From positions 1,054,001 through 1,118,000 of the forward strand of contig NZ_CP141614.1 of assembly GCF_035593265.1 (NCBI RefSeq): 64,000 nt of DNA. Direction: 5' to 3'. The notes beneath the pieces were generated by a model. It made no database searches and was not told the DNA's origin. It was given only the letters and a program-made list of their open reading frames with translations. Source of the stretch: Limnochorda sp. LNt. Lineage in GTDB: Bacteria > Bacillota > Limnochordia > Limnochordales > Geochordaceae. The stretch's first letter is position 1; every line of letters begins with the position of its first letter. The translations under genes and the position numbers were made by a program. Shown here piece by piece: positions 8,543-17,671 of this stretch.

Positions 8543-8833
8543 TCAGCGCAACAGCGAGACCAGGGCCGCACCCGCGAGTCCGATGGCGGCCCCCGCGGCC
8601 AGGATCAGCTTGTAGACCCGGCGCCGGGCCGCCTCCTTGATCTCGGGGTGGTCGCCGGTCGTCGCCACGGGCAGGCTGTCGAGGAATTCCTTGATGGACG
8701 ACGTATCGGGCGGCCGTCTCCACAGCGCGTCCCGGGGTACGTAGTCGGGGCACGACAGGGCGTTGGGCCGCTCGGGGCGCCGGCAGGCGTCGCCGTAGTC
8801 GTACTTGCAGTCGTCGCACAGATATCGCGGCAT
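8543..8833 (-). CDS. small Cys-rich protein with C-terminal membrane anchor, unknown function
   Basis: This is a 96-residue protein. Its N-terminal 30 residues carry a CxxC pair followed by two more Cys (CDDCKYDYGDACRRPERPN, then a Cys-Pro-Asp), a pattern that could bind zinc or an iron-sulfur cluster. A linker follows, then one hydrophobic helix at about residues 76-93, ending LVSLLR. The topology suggests a tail-anchored protein with the metal-binding head in the cytoplasm. The ATG at 8833 was chosen because the Cys motif starts immediately after it. Longer in-frame starts have no similarity to anything and lack Cys. I do not recognise the family. Confidence 0.7.
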   Translation of the reverse strand: MPRYLCDDCKYDYGDACRRPERPNALSCPDYVPRDALWRRPPDTSSIKEFLDSLPVATTGDHPEIKEAARRRVYKLILAAGAAIGLAGAALVSLLR

Positions 8834-8980
8834 GGGTGTCGACCTCCGGGTCCGGATGGCGGGGCACCCCCGCACCCCTAGTTTGCTCCTCCCCTGCGGT
8901 CCTGTGCCAGGAGCCGGGAGCGCGGGATCCGAAACTGGAAAGGCAGTGCGGGGATTGGGGGGTCGGCCTTGGGTCGGACG

Positions 8981-9451
8981 ATGCAACGAGTGGCGGTCGT
9001 CGGCTTGCTGGTGGGGATGACGGTGGCAGGATGGGCGACGGCTCCCGGGCGAGCCGAGGAGGCGCCCCGAGGCGGCTGGCTCATGGGCCTGCGGACGGAT
9101 CGGGCCTCCCCGGCGGGGGTGATGCTGGTGGCGGCGGGGTCACAGGAGCGGTCGTGGCTGTTGGGCCTCGACCTCGCCCCGGGCTTGCAGCGCCCGACGG
9201 GCGCCTGGGCCGGCTCTTCGTGGGCACTCGGCCCCGATGCCCTGGCACGCGTCTCCCTGCGGCTGGGCTACGAGCTCGCCATCCCCGACGGCGGCGAGGG
9301 ACGGGCGGGGCCCTGGGTCGGTGTATGGCTGGGGCAGCAGTGGTTCCGGAGGCCCTTGATGGCCCAGCTGGGCACCGAGCTGCGGGTCGCCGTCGGGTCG
9401 TGGCGGTCGCCGAGCTGGGCCACCGGGATGGCCGTGGGGCTGGCGTGGTGA
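8981..9451 (+). CDS. secreted or envelope protein of unknown function
   Basis: This is a protein of about 156 residues with a clear Sec signal peptide (residues 1-20, MQRVAVVGLLVGMTVAGWAT, cleavage likely around Ala-Glu-Glu). The mature part is rich in Gly, Trp and alternating hydrophobic residues (LLGLDLAPGL, RVSLRLGYELAI, WVGVWLGQQWF, GTELRVAVGSW). That pattern resembles short beta-barrel or beta-sandwich strands, and the terminal residue is Trp. An outer-membrane-type barrel is possible if the organism is diderm, but this is inference. An in-frame TTG at 8969 is the alternative start. Its stop codon overlaps the start of the SatD-like gene (GTGA), so it heads the long operon. Confidence 0.65.
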   Translation: MQRVAVVGLLVGMTVAGWATAPGRAEEAPRGGWLMGLRTDRASPAGVMLVAAGSQERSWLLGLDLAPGLQRPTGAWAGSSWALGPDALARVSLRLGYELAIPDGGEGRAGPWVGVWLGQQWFRRPLMAQLGTELRVAVGSWRSPSWATGMAVGLAW

Positions 9452-10161
9452 AGCCCTTGGTCGCCCGGTGGGTGGTGGTGACGGGCGACGTCGTCGGATC
9501 CCGTCGCCTGGAGCCTCGGGAGCGCCTGCGGGATGCGCTGGAGGAGGCGCTGGCGCGCTTCAACCAGCGCTGGGCGCACGATCTGGCGGTCCCCTTCTCG
9601 CTGTCGGCCGGTGACGAGGTGCAGGGCGTCGTGCGGCCCGGCCCGGGGGCGTTCGCGGCGGTCCGGCGGCTGCGGGCCGAGCTGCGGCGGGCTCCCCTGG
9701 CACCAGGGGTGCGCTTGCGGGTGGGCATAGGGTGGGGGGCCATCGACACCCCCTTCTCGGCGGCCCGTTCCTGGGAGATGGACGGCGAGGCCTTCCACCT
9801 GGCCCGGCAGGCCCTGGCCGCGGCCGAGGCTGCCCAGGGACGCCGGGGCGGGGCCGTAGAGGCCACCCGCTTCGCGGGGCCTGACGGTCGCCATACGGCC
9901 TGGGTCAACGTCGTGCTGACGCTCCTCGACGCCATCCTGGAGCGCTGGACGGCAGAGCAGTGGGAGGCGGTCGCCGCCTACGAGCGGCTCGGGACGTACG
10001 CGGCCGCTGCCGGCGAGCTCGGCGTCGCCCCGCAAAACGTGCAGAAGCGGTGTGCGGCGGCCCGGTGGCCGACCGTGCGGGGGGCAGAGCGCTTCCTGGG
10101 AGAGACCCTGGAGCAGGCCTTGTCGGACGGCGAGGTTCACCCGACGGAGGGTGATCCGTGA
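9448..10161 (+). CDS. SatD-family protein
   Basis: This is a 237-residue protein whose start (VVVTGDVVGSRRL) and middle (LSAGDEVQGV, LRVGIGWGAIDT) match the SatD family, named after the acid-tolerance sat locus of Streptococcus mutans. Those features resemble a degenerate nucleotidyl-cyclase-like fold. The C terminus (EQWEAVAAYERLGTYAAAAGELGVAPQNVQKRC) looks like a helix-turn-helix, as in other SatD proteins. The GTG start overlaps the preceding stop. Family members usually sit beside a DUF3307 membrane protein, as here. Molecular function is not established. A regulatory role tied to the neighbouring membrane protein is plausible. Confidence 0.8.
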   Translation: MKPLVARWVVVTGDVVGSRRLEPRERLRDALEEALARFNQRWAHDLAVPFSLSAGDEVQGVVRPGPGAFAAVRRLRAELRRAPLAPGVRLRVGIGWGAIDTPFSAARSWEMDGEAFHLARQALAAAEAAQGRRGGAVEATRFAGPDGRHTAWVNVVLTLLDAILERWTAEQWEAVAAYERLGTYAAAAGELGVAPQNVQKRCAAARWPTVRGAERFLGETLEQALSDGEVHPTEGDP

Positions 10162-10183
10162 GGCTTCACCCTTGTGACGGTGA

Positions 10184-11020
10184 GTGGCAGGCGAGGAGGC
10201 GCACCCCTTGACCCCGCTGGCGGTTCGCCTGGGCGTCCTGGACCCTGAGACCGTGCGATCGAGCCTCTTCTGGCTCGCCGTGGCAGCTCACCTGCTGGCC
10301 GACTTCGCCGTCCGCAAGGAGGGCATGCCCGGCGGTGGCCGGGACGAGGACCAGCGCGATTTGCCGGCCCACGGGGCGGTGCACCTGGGGCTGATGGTGC
10401 TGCTGGGGCTTCCGGCGGCGTCGCCGGCGCTGGTCGCGGCCTGGACAGCGGTGGCGGCGGCCCACGTCGCCATCGACGCGGCGTTGGGAACCGCGCGCCG
10501 ACCGGGGGTCGGCGCGTTCCTCCTGGACCAGGCCCTGCACGTGTGGGTCATCAGCGCCGCCGTGCGGCTGCTCCCGCCGGCGGCCCTGCGCCCGTGGCCG
10601 CCCGCAGGGGTGCTGCTGGGCGTCCTGGCCGGGAGCTCCCCGGTCAATTACCTGGGCGCGCCCGAAGGGTGGCGTCTGCTCGCCGTCTACCTGGCGGTGG
10701 TGCTGGGGGGCGCGCCGCTGGTGAGGCTCGTGCTCCAGGCATGGCAGCTGCGCCCGGCGTCGCGGGCGGCCGCCCCTGAGGGAGGCGTCAGCGAGGCTCC
10801 CGGCACCGGTATGCTCGTCGGGATGTTGGAGCGCGCGCTGATCCTGACGTTCCTGCTGTTCGAGGCCACCGCGGCCGTCGGCTTCGTGCTGGCGGCCAAG
10901 TCCATCGCCCGCTTCAAGGAACTGGAGGACCGGGCCTTCGCGGAGTACTACCTGGTCGGTACCCTTGCCAGCGTCGTGGTGGCGGTGGCGGGCTTCCTGG
11001 TGTTGAGGCGGGGGCCGTAG
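10184..11020 (+). CDS. DUF3307-family membrane protein
   Basis: This is a 278-residue integral membrane protein with about eight hydrophobic segments. The N-terminal third has the DUF3307 hallmarks HLLADFAVRKE and HGAVHLGLMVLLGLP followed by a conserved region around HVAIDAALG and LLDQALHVWVI, that is, spaced His/Asp residues within helices. The C-terminal part (MLERALILTFLLFEAT) carries two further helices, also seen in longer family members. It follows the SatD-like gene by 22 bases and is two bases from the next start, so all three are likely co-translated. Function is unknown. The His/Asp-rich helices suggest metal or proton handling, which is inference. Confidence 0.8.
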   Translation: MAGEEAHPLTPLAVRLGVLDPETVRSSLFWLAVAAHLLADFAVRKEGMPGGGRDEDQRDLPAHGAVHLGLMVLLGLPAASPALVAAWTAVAAAHVAIDAALGTARRPGVGAFLLDQALHVWVISAAVRLLPPAALRPWPPAGVLLGVLAGSSPVNYLGAPEGWRLLAVYLAVVLGGAPLVRLVLQAWQLRPASRAAAPEGGVSEAPGTGMLVGMLERALILTFLLFEATAAVGFVLAAKSIARFKELEDRAFAEYYLVGTLASVVVAVAGFLVLRRGP

Positions 11021-11022
11021 GG

Positions 11023-13014
11023 ATGCGGGCGTGGAGGGATGGTCCGTCCATGCCGAGCACGGCGATCCCACAGGGCGCCCGTCCGTTGATGACGCCGGCG
11101 CCGGAGCTCCAGGAGAGCCGCTCGCCCCTGGTCACCGGCAACGAGTGGGTGGCGCTGCCGGCCATCGATCCCAGGGACGGGGGTATCCGCACCATCGAGG
11201 TGCTCTCCATGCAGGCCCGGGGCTCCCTGGGGCTGGCAGCCGCCCCGAACCCCTGGGCGCCGGGAGCGGATCCTCCGGACCTCCTTAGCCTCTTCTGGGA
11301 GATCGACGGACAGCGTGTCGGCCCCCCCGCCAGGTCCGAGGTGCGCTGGATCGAGGCCTGGGTGCCCGTCCTGGCGTGGGAGCACGATGGCGTCCGGCTC
11401 GAGGCCACCGTCTGGGCCCCGCCGGGACACCGGGGCGTCCTCATCCGGCTCGAGGCCGCCAACGGCCGCACGGGACCGGTCGACCTGAGCTTTGGCGTGG
11501 AGGGATGTTGGGAGCACATGGTCTACTCGCTGTTTCGCTCCCGCCCTCTCAATGTCCATCTGTGCGGCCGCCAGGACCCGTGGACCGGCAGCCTGGCCAT
11601 GGAGGCCCTCTCGGCGTGGCCGGTGCTGGGGTGGGCGGTCAGCTGGGACGGCAGTCCGGACATCGTCGAATGGGGCGACGACGATCCGGCGCGAGGGCAG
11701 GGCGTGCGATGGCGGGTGGGGCGGCGACGCACTCTGGCCGCCGGAGAGCGCGACGAGCTGGTGGTCTACGTGACGGTGGCGCCCGAGCAGGATGGTGCCC
11801 GTACCACCGGCGTGGACCTGCGCCGGCGTGGATGGCAGGCGCTGTTGGAGCAGACGCGGGCGTGGCTGCACGCTCGGCGAACCTCCCTGCCGGATGCAGC
11901 GCTCGCCGATCGCATCGACCGCAACCGCTTCTTCTGCTACTTCTTCGCTGCCGGGCGCACCCTCGACACGGAGGAGTGGGTCGCCGTCACCTCCCGCAGC
12001 CCGCGCTACTACGTGAGCGGGGCTTACTGGGCGCGAGACTCGCTGCTGTGGAGCCTGCCGGCTCTGCTGACGGCGGAGCCCGCCACGGCCCGGGAGGTGC
12101 TGCGTTTCGCCTTCGGCCGGGGGTGGCGGCATCCTGGGATGCATGCCCAGTACATCGACGGCTCGGTGCTCTACCCCGGCTTCGAGCTGGACGAGCTGGC
12201 CGCTTATCCCGTCGCGCTGGAGCGGTATGTCGACGCGACGGGCGACGAGAGCCTCCTGGAGGAGCCCGACGTGCGGCGGGCGCTTCTCGCATTCGTCGAC
12301 GAGCTCCAGTGGCTGGCGGGCCCGGGGCCTCTGTACCGTACGTTTCTCGACCCATCCGACGATCCGCCGCCGTACCCCTACCTCATCTACGACAACGCAC
12401 TGGCCTGGCGAGGCTTGATGTCCGTGGCGCGACTGGCCCGCCAAAGCGGGCTGGAGGCAGTGGCCCGGCGGGCCTGGCACGCGGCCGGCTCGTTACGGGA
12501 GGCCATCCTGCAGCAGGGCATCGTCGAGGGGCCCCTGGGCCCCATGGTCGCCTGGGCGGTGGACGGCCACGGCCGCCACATGCTCTACGACGATCCGCCC
12601 GGGAGCCTCCAGCTGCTGGGGGTGCTGGGTCTGCTGCCGCCCACGCACCCCGCAGTGGTCAATACGATTCGATGGGTGCACTCGCCCCACAATCCGTACC
12701 TGTACGAGGGCGAGTTCGGCGAAGCCGGGTGCACCCATTCGCCACACCCGTGGCCCATGGCGGCGGCCAACACACTGCTCGCGCTGGAGGCCATGGCCGG
12801 CGCGACCGACGCCTCCCTCGAGGCGATGCGGCGAAGGGCCGCCCACCTGCTGACCCGGGCCCCCATGGACGGCGGATTGGTCTCGGAGACGGTGGACCCC
12901 GTCAGCGGACGGGCGCGGTCGGGCGCCGCCTTTGCCACCGCAGCGGGGTACGTGGCCTGGGTCATGCGCCAGACGCTGAGGAAGTCGGAGGCTCCCTGCC
13001 GAACATCGGTCTAG
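11023..13014 (+). CDS. six-hairpin glycosidase-like protein
   Basis: This is a 663-residue soluble protein without a signal peptide. An N-terminal beta-rich domain (to about residue 270) is followed by an alpha-helical domain of the six-hairpin, (alpha/alpha)6-barrel type. The segment YYVSGAYWARDSLLWSLPALL at about 326-346 is the typical substrate-pocket signature of clan GH-L/GH63/GH125-like enzymes (Trp-x-Arg-Asp-Ser). A second pocket segment reads EFGEAGCTHSPHPWPMAAAN near residue 565. The exact family and sugar are not clear. A cytosolic glycosidase acting on gluco- or manno-oligosaccharides is the best guess. Its start lies two bases after the DUF3307 stop, which ties it to that pair. 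Confidence 0.75.
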   Translation: MRAWRDGPSMPSTAIPQGARPLMTPAPELQESRSPLVTGNEWVALPAIDPRDGGIRTIEVLSMQARGSLGLAAAPNPWAPGADPPDLLSLFWEIDGQRVGPPARSEVRWIEAWVPVLAWEHDGVRLEATVWAPPGHRGVLIRLEAANGRTGPVDLSFGVEGCWEHMVYSLFRSRPLNVHLCGRQDPWTGSLAMEALSAWPVLGWAVSWDGSPDIVEWGDDDPARGQGVRWRVGRRRTLAAGERDELVVYVTVAPEQDGARTTGVDLRRRGWQALLEQTRAWLHARRTSLPDAALADRIDRNRFFCYFFAAGRTLDTEEWVAVTSRSPRYYVSGAYWARDSLLWSLPALLTAEPATAREVLRFAFGRGWRHPGMHAQYIDGSVLYPGFELDELAAYPVALERYVDATGDESLLEEPDVRRALLAFVDELQWLAGPGPLYRTFLDPSDDPPPYPYLIYDNALAWRGLMSVARLARQSGLEAVARRAWHAAGSLREAILQQGIVEGPLGPMVAWAVDGHGRHMLYDDPPGSLQLLGVLGLLPPTHPAVVNTIRWVHSPHNPYLYEGEFGEAGCTHSPHPWPMAAANTLLALEAMAGATDASLEAMRRRAAHLLTRAPMDGGLVSETVDPVSGRARSGAAFATAAGYVAWVMRQTLRKSEAPCRTSV

Positions 13015-13037
13015 GACTCCGCGAGGGGGGCCGGAGC

Positions 13038-14978
13038 ATGGGGGGCTGCACGGAGGCACGCAGGAGGGCGCGCTCGGGGATCGGGGTGGCGATGGCCGCG
13101 GCGGTGGCTGCCATGGCCTTGCTGGCGGCGGTAGGGCCCGGCACGCTGGCCCGGGAGACGGTGGTCGAGGTCGTGATGGGTGACGACTTCTTCGAGGCGC
13201 CGGTGGCGCGGGTGCCGGCGGGCGCGACCGTGGTGTGGGTCAACGAGGGCCGCAATCCGCACAACGTCATGGCCGACGACGGCTCCTTCGACTCGGGGCT
13301 CGTGGCTCCAGGCGAGGCCTTTCGGCTGCGATTGGACCGCCCCGGCCGGTATGCCTACTACTGCGCCTACCACGGCGCGGCCGGCGGGGTCGGGATGGCC
13401 GGGGTCGTCGTAGTGGATGCGGCCGAAGCGGGTGACGCCGTGCCGGCGGGCGAAGGGACGGTCCCGGCGTCACCGGGCCGGTCGTCGGAGGAGCGGGTCA
13501 TCCCCCCACCGCCGAGACGTCCTGAGGGCCCGTACCGGGTCCTGCGGGTACCCGTGGCGTACCCCACCATCCAGGCCGCGGTGGATGACGCCCGCCCCGG
13601 CGACCTGGTCCTGGTGGCGCCGGGCGTCTATCACGAGGATGTCCGGGTGACGACCCCCTTCGTCACCATCCGGGGGCTCGACCGCAACGGGGTGATCCTC
13701 GACGGCGAGTTCAAGCGGGCCAACGGCATCGCGGTCCTGGGAGCCGACGGCGTCGTCATCGAGAACATGACGGCCCGCCACTACACCCTCAACGGCTTCT
13801 ACTGGAACGGGGTGCTGGGCTACCGGGGCAGCTATCTCACCGCGTACAACAACGGAGACTACGGCCTCTACGCCTTCGACTCGATCTACGGACAGTTCGA
13901 CCACAGCTACGCTTCGGGCCATCCCGACTCGGGCTTCTACATCGGCCAGTGCAAGCCGTGCCACGCGCTCATCACCGACGTGGTGGCCGAGCACAACGCC
14001 CTTGGGTACTCCGGCACCAACGCCGGGGGCGATCTGACCATCCGCGACTCGGTCTGGCGCTACAACATGGCGGGCATCGTCCCCAACACCCTGGACTCGG
14101 AGAAGCTGGCGCCGCAGGACGGCGTGCGCATCGTCCGCAACCGGGTCTACAGCAACCACAACCGCCAGGCCCCCGCCAAGGCCCTGCAATACCCCTCCTT
14201 CGGCAACGGCATCGTGGTGGCCGGCGGCATCCGCAACGTCATCGAGGGCAACTGGGTGTGGGATCACCCGGAGTTTGGCATCCTGATCGTGCCCAATCTG
14301 GATGAGCAGTTTTGGGTGGCGTCGGGCCACCGGGTGCAGGGCAACGTCGTGTGGGCGTCGGGGAGGGCCGATCTGGCCCTGGGCTTCCCGGCCGGGGCCG
14401 GGACGTGCTTTGCGGGCAATCGCTACGAGAGCAGCCGCCCGGGCGGCATCGAGTGGCTGTACGGATGCGGCAGCCTCCTCCTGCGGGTGGGAGGCGGCGA
14501 CCTGCTCCCGACGCTGGTGCCGCTGCGCCGATTCCTCGAGGCCAGGCGGGGCGACTTCGAGGCGGGAGACTGGCGAAGCCAGCCCGTGCCACCGCCCCAG
14601 CCCGGCATGCCGGATCCCCTGGCTCCGCCGGCACCGCCGTGGCCCACGCCCGAGAGCGAGGTGACGGTGCCTCCGTATCCGGCCCCGCTGGAGCCGGTGC
14701 CGGCCGAGGCGGTCAGCGGGGGCTTCGACCGGCTGCCGCCGGCTGCACGGCCTCTTCTCCGGGAGGTCGCGGGCGTGGTCCTCTTCTGGCTGCCGGCCGT
14801 GATCGACCTCGGCATGGTCGGGCTGGTCGTCGCCGACCTCATCAGGCGCCGTCGGTCGATGGCATGGCCCGGCGCAGTGGCGTGGGGGCTGCTCGCCGTC
14901 GCCGTGCCGTACGCCGGGGCCGTGGCCTACGCCCTCGCGAGACTGGCCCGCCGCCGGGCGCGGTCGGCTGCCGCCTGA
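13038..14978 (+). CDS. secreted fusion: cupredoxin domain, NosD-like right-handed beta-helix, C-terminal membrane segments
   Basis: This is a 646-residue protein. A signal or anchor helix occupies residues 15-37. Residues about 40-135 form a plastocyanin-like domain with the type-1 copper ligands in order: His in PHNVMADDGSF, then CAYHGAAGGVGMAG (Cys, His, Met). A Pro-rich linker leads to a right-handed parallel beta-helix of the NosD/pectate-lyase type (about 175-500: VPVAYPTIQAAVDDARPGD, and repeats such as GVVIENMTARHY). A second Pro-rich linker precedes two C-terminal membrane helices (about 578-600 and 612-640). The ATG at 13038, 23 bases after the glycosidase, gives a sensible signal sequence. 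The much longer upstream frame overlaps the glycosidase and is rejected. NosD proteins work with an ABC transporter in copper-site maturation, and an ABC pair follows here. Confidence 0.85.
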   Translation: MGGCTEARRRARSGIGVAMAAAVAAMALLAAVGPGTLARETVVEVVMGDDFFEAPVARVPAGATVVWVNEGRNPHNVMADDGSFDSGLVAPGEAFRLRLDRPGRYAYYCAYHGAAGGVGMAGVVVVDAAEAGDAVPAGEGTVPASPGRSSEERVIPPPPRRPEGPYRVLRVPVAYPTIQAAVDDARPGDLVLVAPGVYHEDVRVTTPFVTIRGLDRNGVILDGEFKRANGIAVLGADGVVIENMTARHYTLNGFYWNGVLGYRGSYLTAYNNGDYGLYAFDSIYGQFDHSYASGHPDSGFYIGQCKPCHALITDVVAEHNALGYSGTNAGGDLTIRDSVWRYNMAGIVPNTLDSEKLAPQDGVRIVRNRVYSNHNRQAPAKALQYPSFGNGIVVAGGIRNVIEGNWVWDHPEFGILIVPNLDEQFWVASGHRVQGNVVWASGRADLALGFPAGAGTCFAGNRYESSRPGGIEWLYGCGSLLLRVGGGDLLPTLVPLRRFLEARRGDFEAGDWRSQPVPPPQPGMPDPLAPPAPPWPTPESEVTVPPYPAPLEPVPAEAVSGGFDRLPPAARPLLREVAGVVLFWLPAVIDLGMVGLVVADLIRRRRSMAWPGAVAWGLLAVAVPYAGAVAYALARLARRRARSAAA

Positions 14979-15071
14979 GAGCCACGACGGTGGGGCTGGG
15001 TACGAGCCCCCGCGGAAGGCGCCCGCAACAGCGGCGCCGAATTCCGGCGGCCGGGAGGAGCGGGTGAAGAC

Positions 15072-15836
15072 GTGCTAGCCATACGCGGTCTGGTCAAGCG
15101 ATACGGACGCAGCCCGGTCCCCGCGGTCGACGGTCTCGACCTCGAGGTCGGAGCGGGTGAGATCTTTGGCTTCCTGGGGCCCAACGGCGCCGGCAAGACG
15201 ACCACCATCAAGGTGGTGGTGGGCATCCTGCGCCCCGATGCCGGCCAGGTGACCATCGACGGCCGGCCGGCGGTGCCCTCTACGCCCGAGGTGCGGCGCC
15301 TCATCGGATACGTGCCCGACACCCCCGAGCTGTGGCCGCGGCTGCGGGGCAGCGAGTACCTGGCCTTCCTGGCCGACGTCTACCAGATCCCGCCCGAGGA
15401 GCGCATGGACCGGGCATGGCCACTGGTGGAGGCCCTGGAGCTGGTCGACGCCATCGACTCGCTCATCTCCAGCTACTCCCACGGGATGCGGCAGAAGCTG
15501 GCGCTGGTCGGCGCGCTCATGGTGCGCCCGCACCTGTTGGTGCTCGACGAGCCGCTGGTGGGCCTGGATCCTCGCTCTTCCTACGTGGTCAAGGAGCTCC
15601 TGCGAGAGCACACCCGCCGGGGCGGCACCGTCTTCTTCTCCACCCACATCCTCGACGTCGCCGAGCGCCTGTGCGACCGGGTGGGCATCATCCACAAGGG
15701 CCGCCTGGTGGCCAGCGGGACGCTGGACGAGATGCGAGCCCTGCATGCCCGCGGGCACGAGACCCTGGAGGCCATCTTCCTCGAGGTGACCCGGGCAAGC
15801 CTCACGGTCCCGGAGGGGAGCGACGGCCGCCGATGA
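15072..15836 (+). CDS. ABC transporter ATP-binding protein
   Basis: This 254-residue ATPase has Walker A GPNGAGKTT, Q-loop context YVPDTPELWPRL, signature SSYSHGMRQKLAL (degenerate YSHGM form usual in ABC-2 exporters), Walker B LLVLDEPLVGLDP and the H-loop STHILD. The GTG at 15072 is the only start giving the complete Walker A domain. The stop overlaps the permease ATG. The YSHGMRQK signature groups it with CcmA/NosF/NatA-type ATPases. With the preceding beta-helix protein it resembles the nosD-nosF order, although the permease is much longer than NosY. Confidence 0.92.
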   Translation: MLAIRGLVKRYGRSPVPAVDGLDLEVGAGEIFGFLGPNGAGKTTTIKVVVGILRPDAGQVTIDGRPAVPSTPEVRRLIGYVPDTPELWPRLRGSEYLAFLADVYQIPPEERMDRAWPLVEALELVDAIDSLISSYSHGMRQKLALVGALMVRPHLLVLDEPLVGLDPRSSYVVKELLREHTRRGGTVFFSTHILDVAERLCDRVGIIHKGRLVASGTLDEMRALHARGHETLEAIFLEVTRASLTVPEGSDGRR

Positions 15837-17641
15837 GACGGAGGGTGACGGATCCCCGTCAGGCGCTCGAGCGCCGCCTGCGGCGCCACCGTTCCCCGGC
15901 CCTGGCGACGCTGGCGGTCACCCTGGCCGGCCATCTGCAATGGGGGCGGCTCGTGGATGCCTCGACGGGGGGCATCCGCAGCCGGGGCGGTCGGCTGGCG
16001 CTGGCAGCGGTCCTCGTCGCCGCGGTGGCGAGCTGGGCGGTGGCCAGCTTCTTCTTCCTGCGGGCGATCCACTTCGCCATGGCTCTGGCCGGCCAGCCGC
16101 TGGGGCTGCTGGTGATGGCGACCCTGGGGGGCAGCTTGCTGCTGGTCGTCGTGGCGACCCTGATGGTGATGTCGAGCCTCTTCTTCTCGCGCGACGTGCC
16201 GCGCCTGATGCCGCTGCCCCTTGGCCCGGGCCAGATGATGGGGGCGCGATTTGCCGCCCTCTACGTCGACGTGCTGAGCCTCCTGATGGTGGTGTGGCTT
16301 CCGGTGCTGGTGGCCGGCGCCTCGGCGATCCCCGGCCCGTCTGAACTGCAACGACCCGATGCCCTATGGGAGGCGCCGGTGCGACTGCACGCCGACCCCG
16401 CCTACTGGCTGATGGGGCTCTGGACAGGGCTCGCCTTGCCCGCGGCGCCCCTGGGCCTGGCCGCGGTGCTTGCCGTGGCTGTGGGGCGGCGGGCGGCGGT
16501 CAGCCGCCACCGGGATCTCCTCTACGTGATCGGCGGCCTGCTGGGCCTGGCCGTGGCGCTCGGAGTCCAGTACTTCAACCTGCGATGGCTGCCCAGGGTC
16601 GAGGACCCCGCTGAGATGATGCGGCTGATGGCGCAGCCCAACGCGCTGATCATGCGGTGGGCGCGCTACTACCCGCCGGCGCGCTGGGCCGCCGAGGCGA
16701 TGGGCAGCGGCCCCATCGCCTGGCGCCTGGGCCGCCTGGCGCTCTACACGATCACCTCGTTGGGCGTGCTGCTGGCCGGCGTCGCAGTAGCGCAGCGGGG
16801 GTACCTGCAGGCCGTGCAGGGGGGTCTCGAGGAGACGGCTCAGCGACCGCGTGCAGCCGACGCGGGGGCCGCCCGGGCCTTGCTCGCGCGGAAGCTCGGC
16901 CGCGCCGCGTCGCCGGTGGTCGCTCTGGCCCTAAGGGAGTGGCGCCTGTTGTGGCGGACGCCGCCCTTCATGATGACGGCCGTGGCCAACACGGTGGTGC
17001 CGCCCCTGGTGGTGGTGATGCTGCTGGTGTTGCAGCCCCCCGAGCTGGGTGCGCTGCTGACCGGGCTGCCCGCGCCGTGGATCGCCGTCGGCATCGCCGG
17101 CGTGTCGATCTTCATGGGGGGCGCAGGCCAGATCGCCTCGACCTCGGTCTCGCGAGAGGGGCGTGGGCTGGCGCTGGTCGCGTCCCTACCTGTCGCCCCG
17201 GCCCGGCAGGTGGCGGCCCGACTCGCGGTGGCCGGGCTGTTCGCTGCGACGTCGGTGGTGCTGATCGCGCTCGCAGCCTGGTGGGCCCTTCGGCCGCCGA
17301 GCGGTGCCGTCCTGGCCGGGCTGGGAGGAGGGCTCATCGGGTGCTGGCCCGTGCTGGCGGGCTCGCTGTGGGTCGACCTGGTGCGGCCGGTCACCCGCTG
17401 GGACAGCCCCCAGCAGGCCATGAAAGGCAACGTCAACGGGCTGTGGAGCGTGCTGCTGGCGTTGCTCTGTCTGGGAGCGGCGGCAGCGGCCGGATGGGCG
17501 GCCCTTCGCCTGGGGGTCGGGTGGCTGGGCGCGATGGCGGCGGGCGTCGGCGTGCTGGGCGTCCTGGGCGTCGTCTTGACCCAGCTCGCGTTGCGTCAGG
17601 CTCCCGTGACCTTCGGCGGGGCAGGGGAATGGGCGAGCTGA
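15833..17641 (+). CDS. ABC-2 type transporter permease, large form
   Basis: This is a 602-residue membrane protein with around 12-14 hydrophobic segments, roughly twice a normal ABC-2 permease. It looks like two six-helix halves separated by a basic cytoplasmic stretch (residues about 330-365). An ATGA overlap couples it to the ATPase. Segments such as FFSRDVPRLMPLPLGPGQMMGARF and ASTSVSREGRGLALVASLPVAP are the paired cytoplasmic coupling loops of putative ABC exporters of this size class. The substrate is unknown. A strong hairpin terminator follows 30 bases after the stop. Confidence 0.85.
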   Translation: MRRRVTDPRQALERRLRRHRSPALATLAVTLAGHLQWGRLVDASTGGIRSRGGRLALAAVLVAAVASWAVASFFFLRAIHFAMALAGQPLGLLVMATLGGSLLLVVVATLMVMSSLFFSRDVPRLMPLPLGPGQMMGARFAALYVDVLSLLMVVWLPVLVAGASAIPGPSELQRPDALWEAPVRLHADPAYWLMGLWTGLALPAAPLGLAAVLAVAVGRRAAVSRHRDLLYVIGGLLGLAVALGVQYFNLRWLPRVEDPAEMMRLMAQPNALIMRWARYYPPARWAAEAMGSGPIAWRLGRLALYTITSLGVLLAGVAVAQRGYLQAVQGGLEETAQRPRAADAGAARALLARKLGRAASPVVALALREWRLLWRTPPFMMTAVANTVVPPLVVVMLLVLQPPELGALLTGLPAPWIAVGIAGVSIFMGGAGQIASTSVSREGRGLALVASLPVAPARQVAARLAVAGLFAATSVVLIALAAWWALRPPSGAVLAGLGGGLIGCWPVLAGSLWVDLVRPVTRWDSPQQAMKGNVNGLWSVLLALLCLGAAAAAGWAALRLGVGWLGAMAAGVGVLGVLGVVLTQLALRQAPVTFGGAGEWAS

Positions 17642-17671
17642 CGCCAGGGGCTTGAGACGTTGAGACGAAGA

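Noticed and set aside
11376-13037. Extension of the cupredoxin fusion upstream in the same open frame
   Set aside because: It lies inside the glycosidase gene in another frame, lacks domains, and the ATG at 13038 gives a normal signal peptide.
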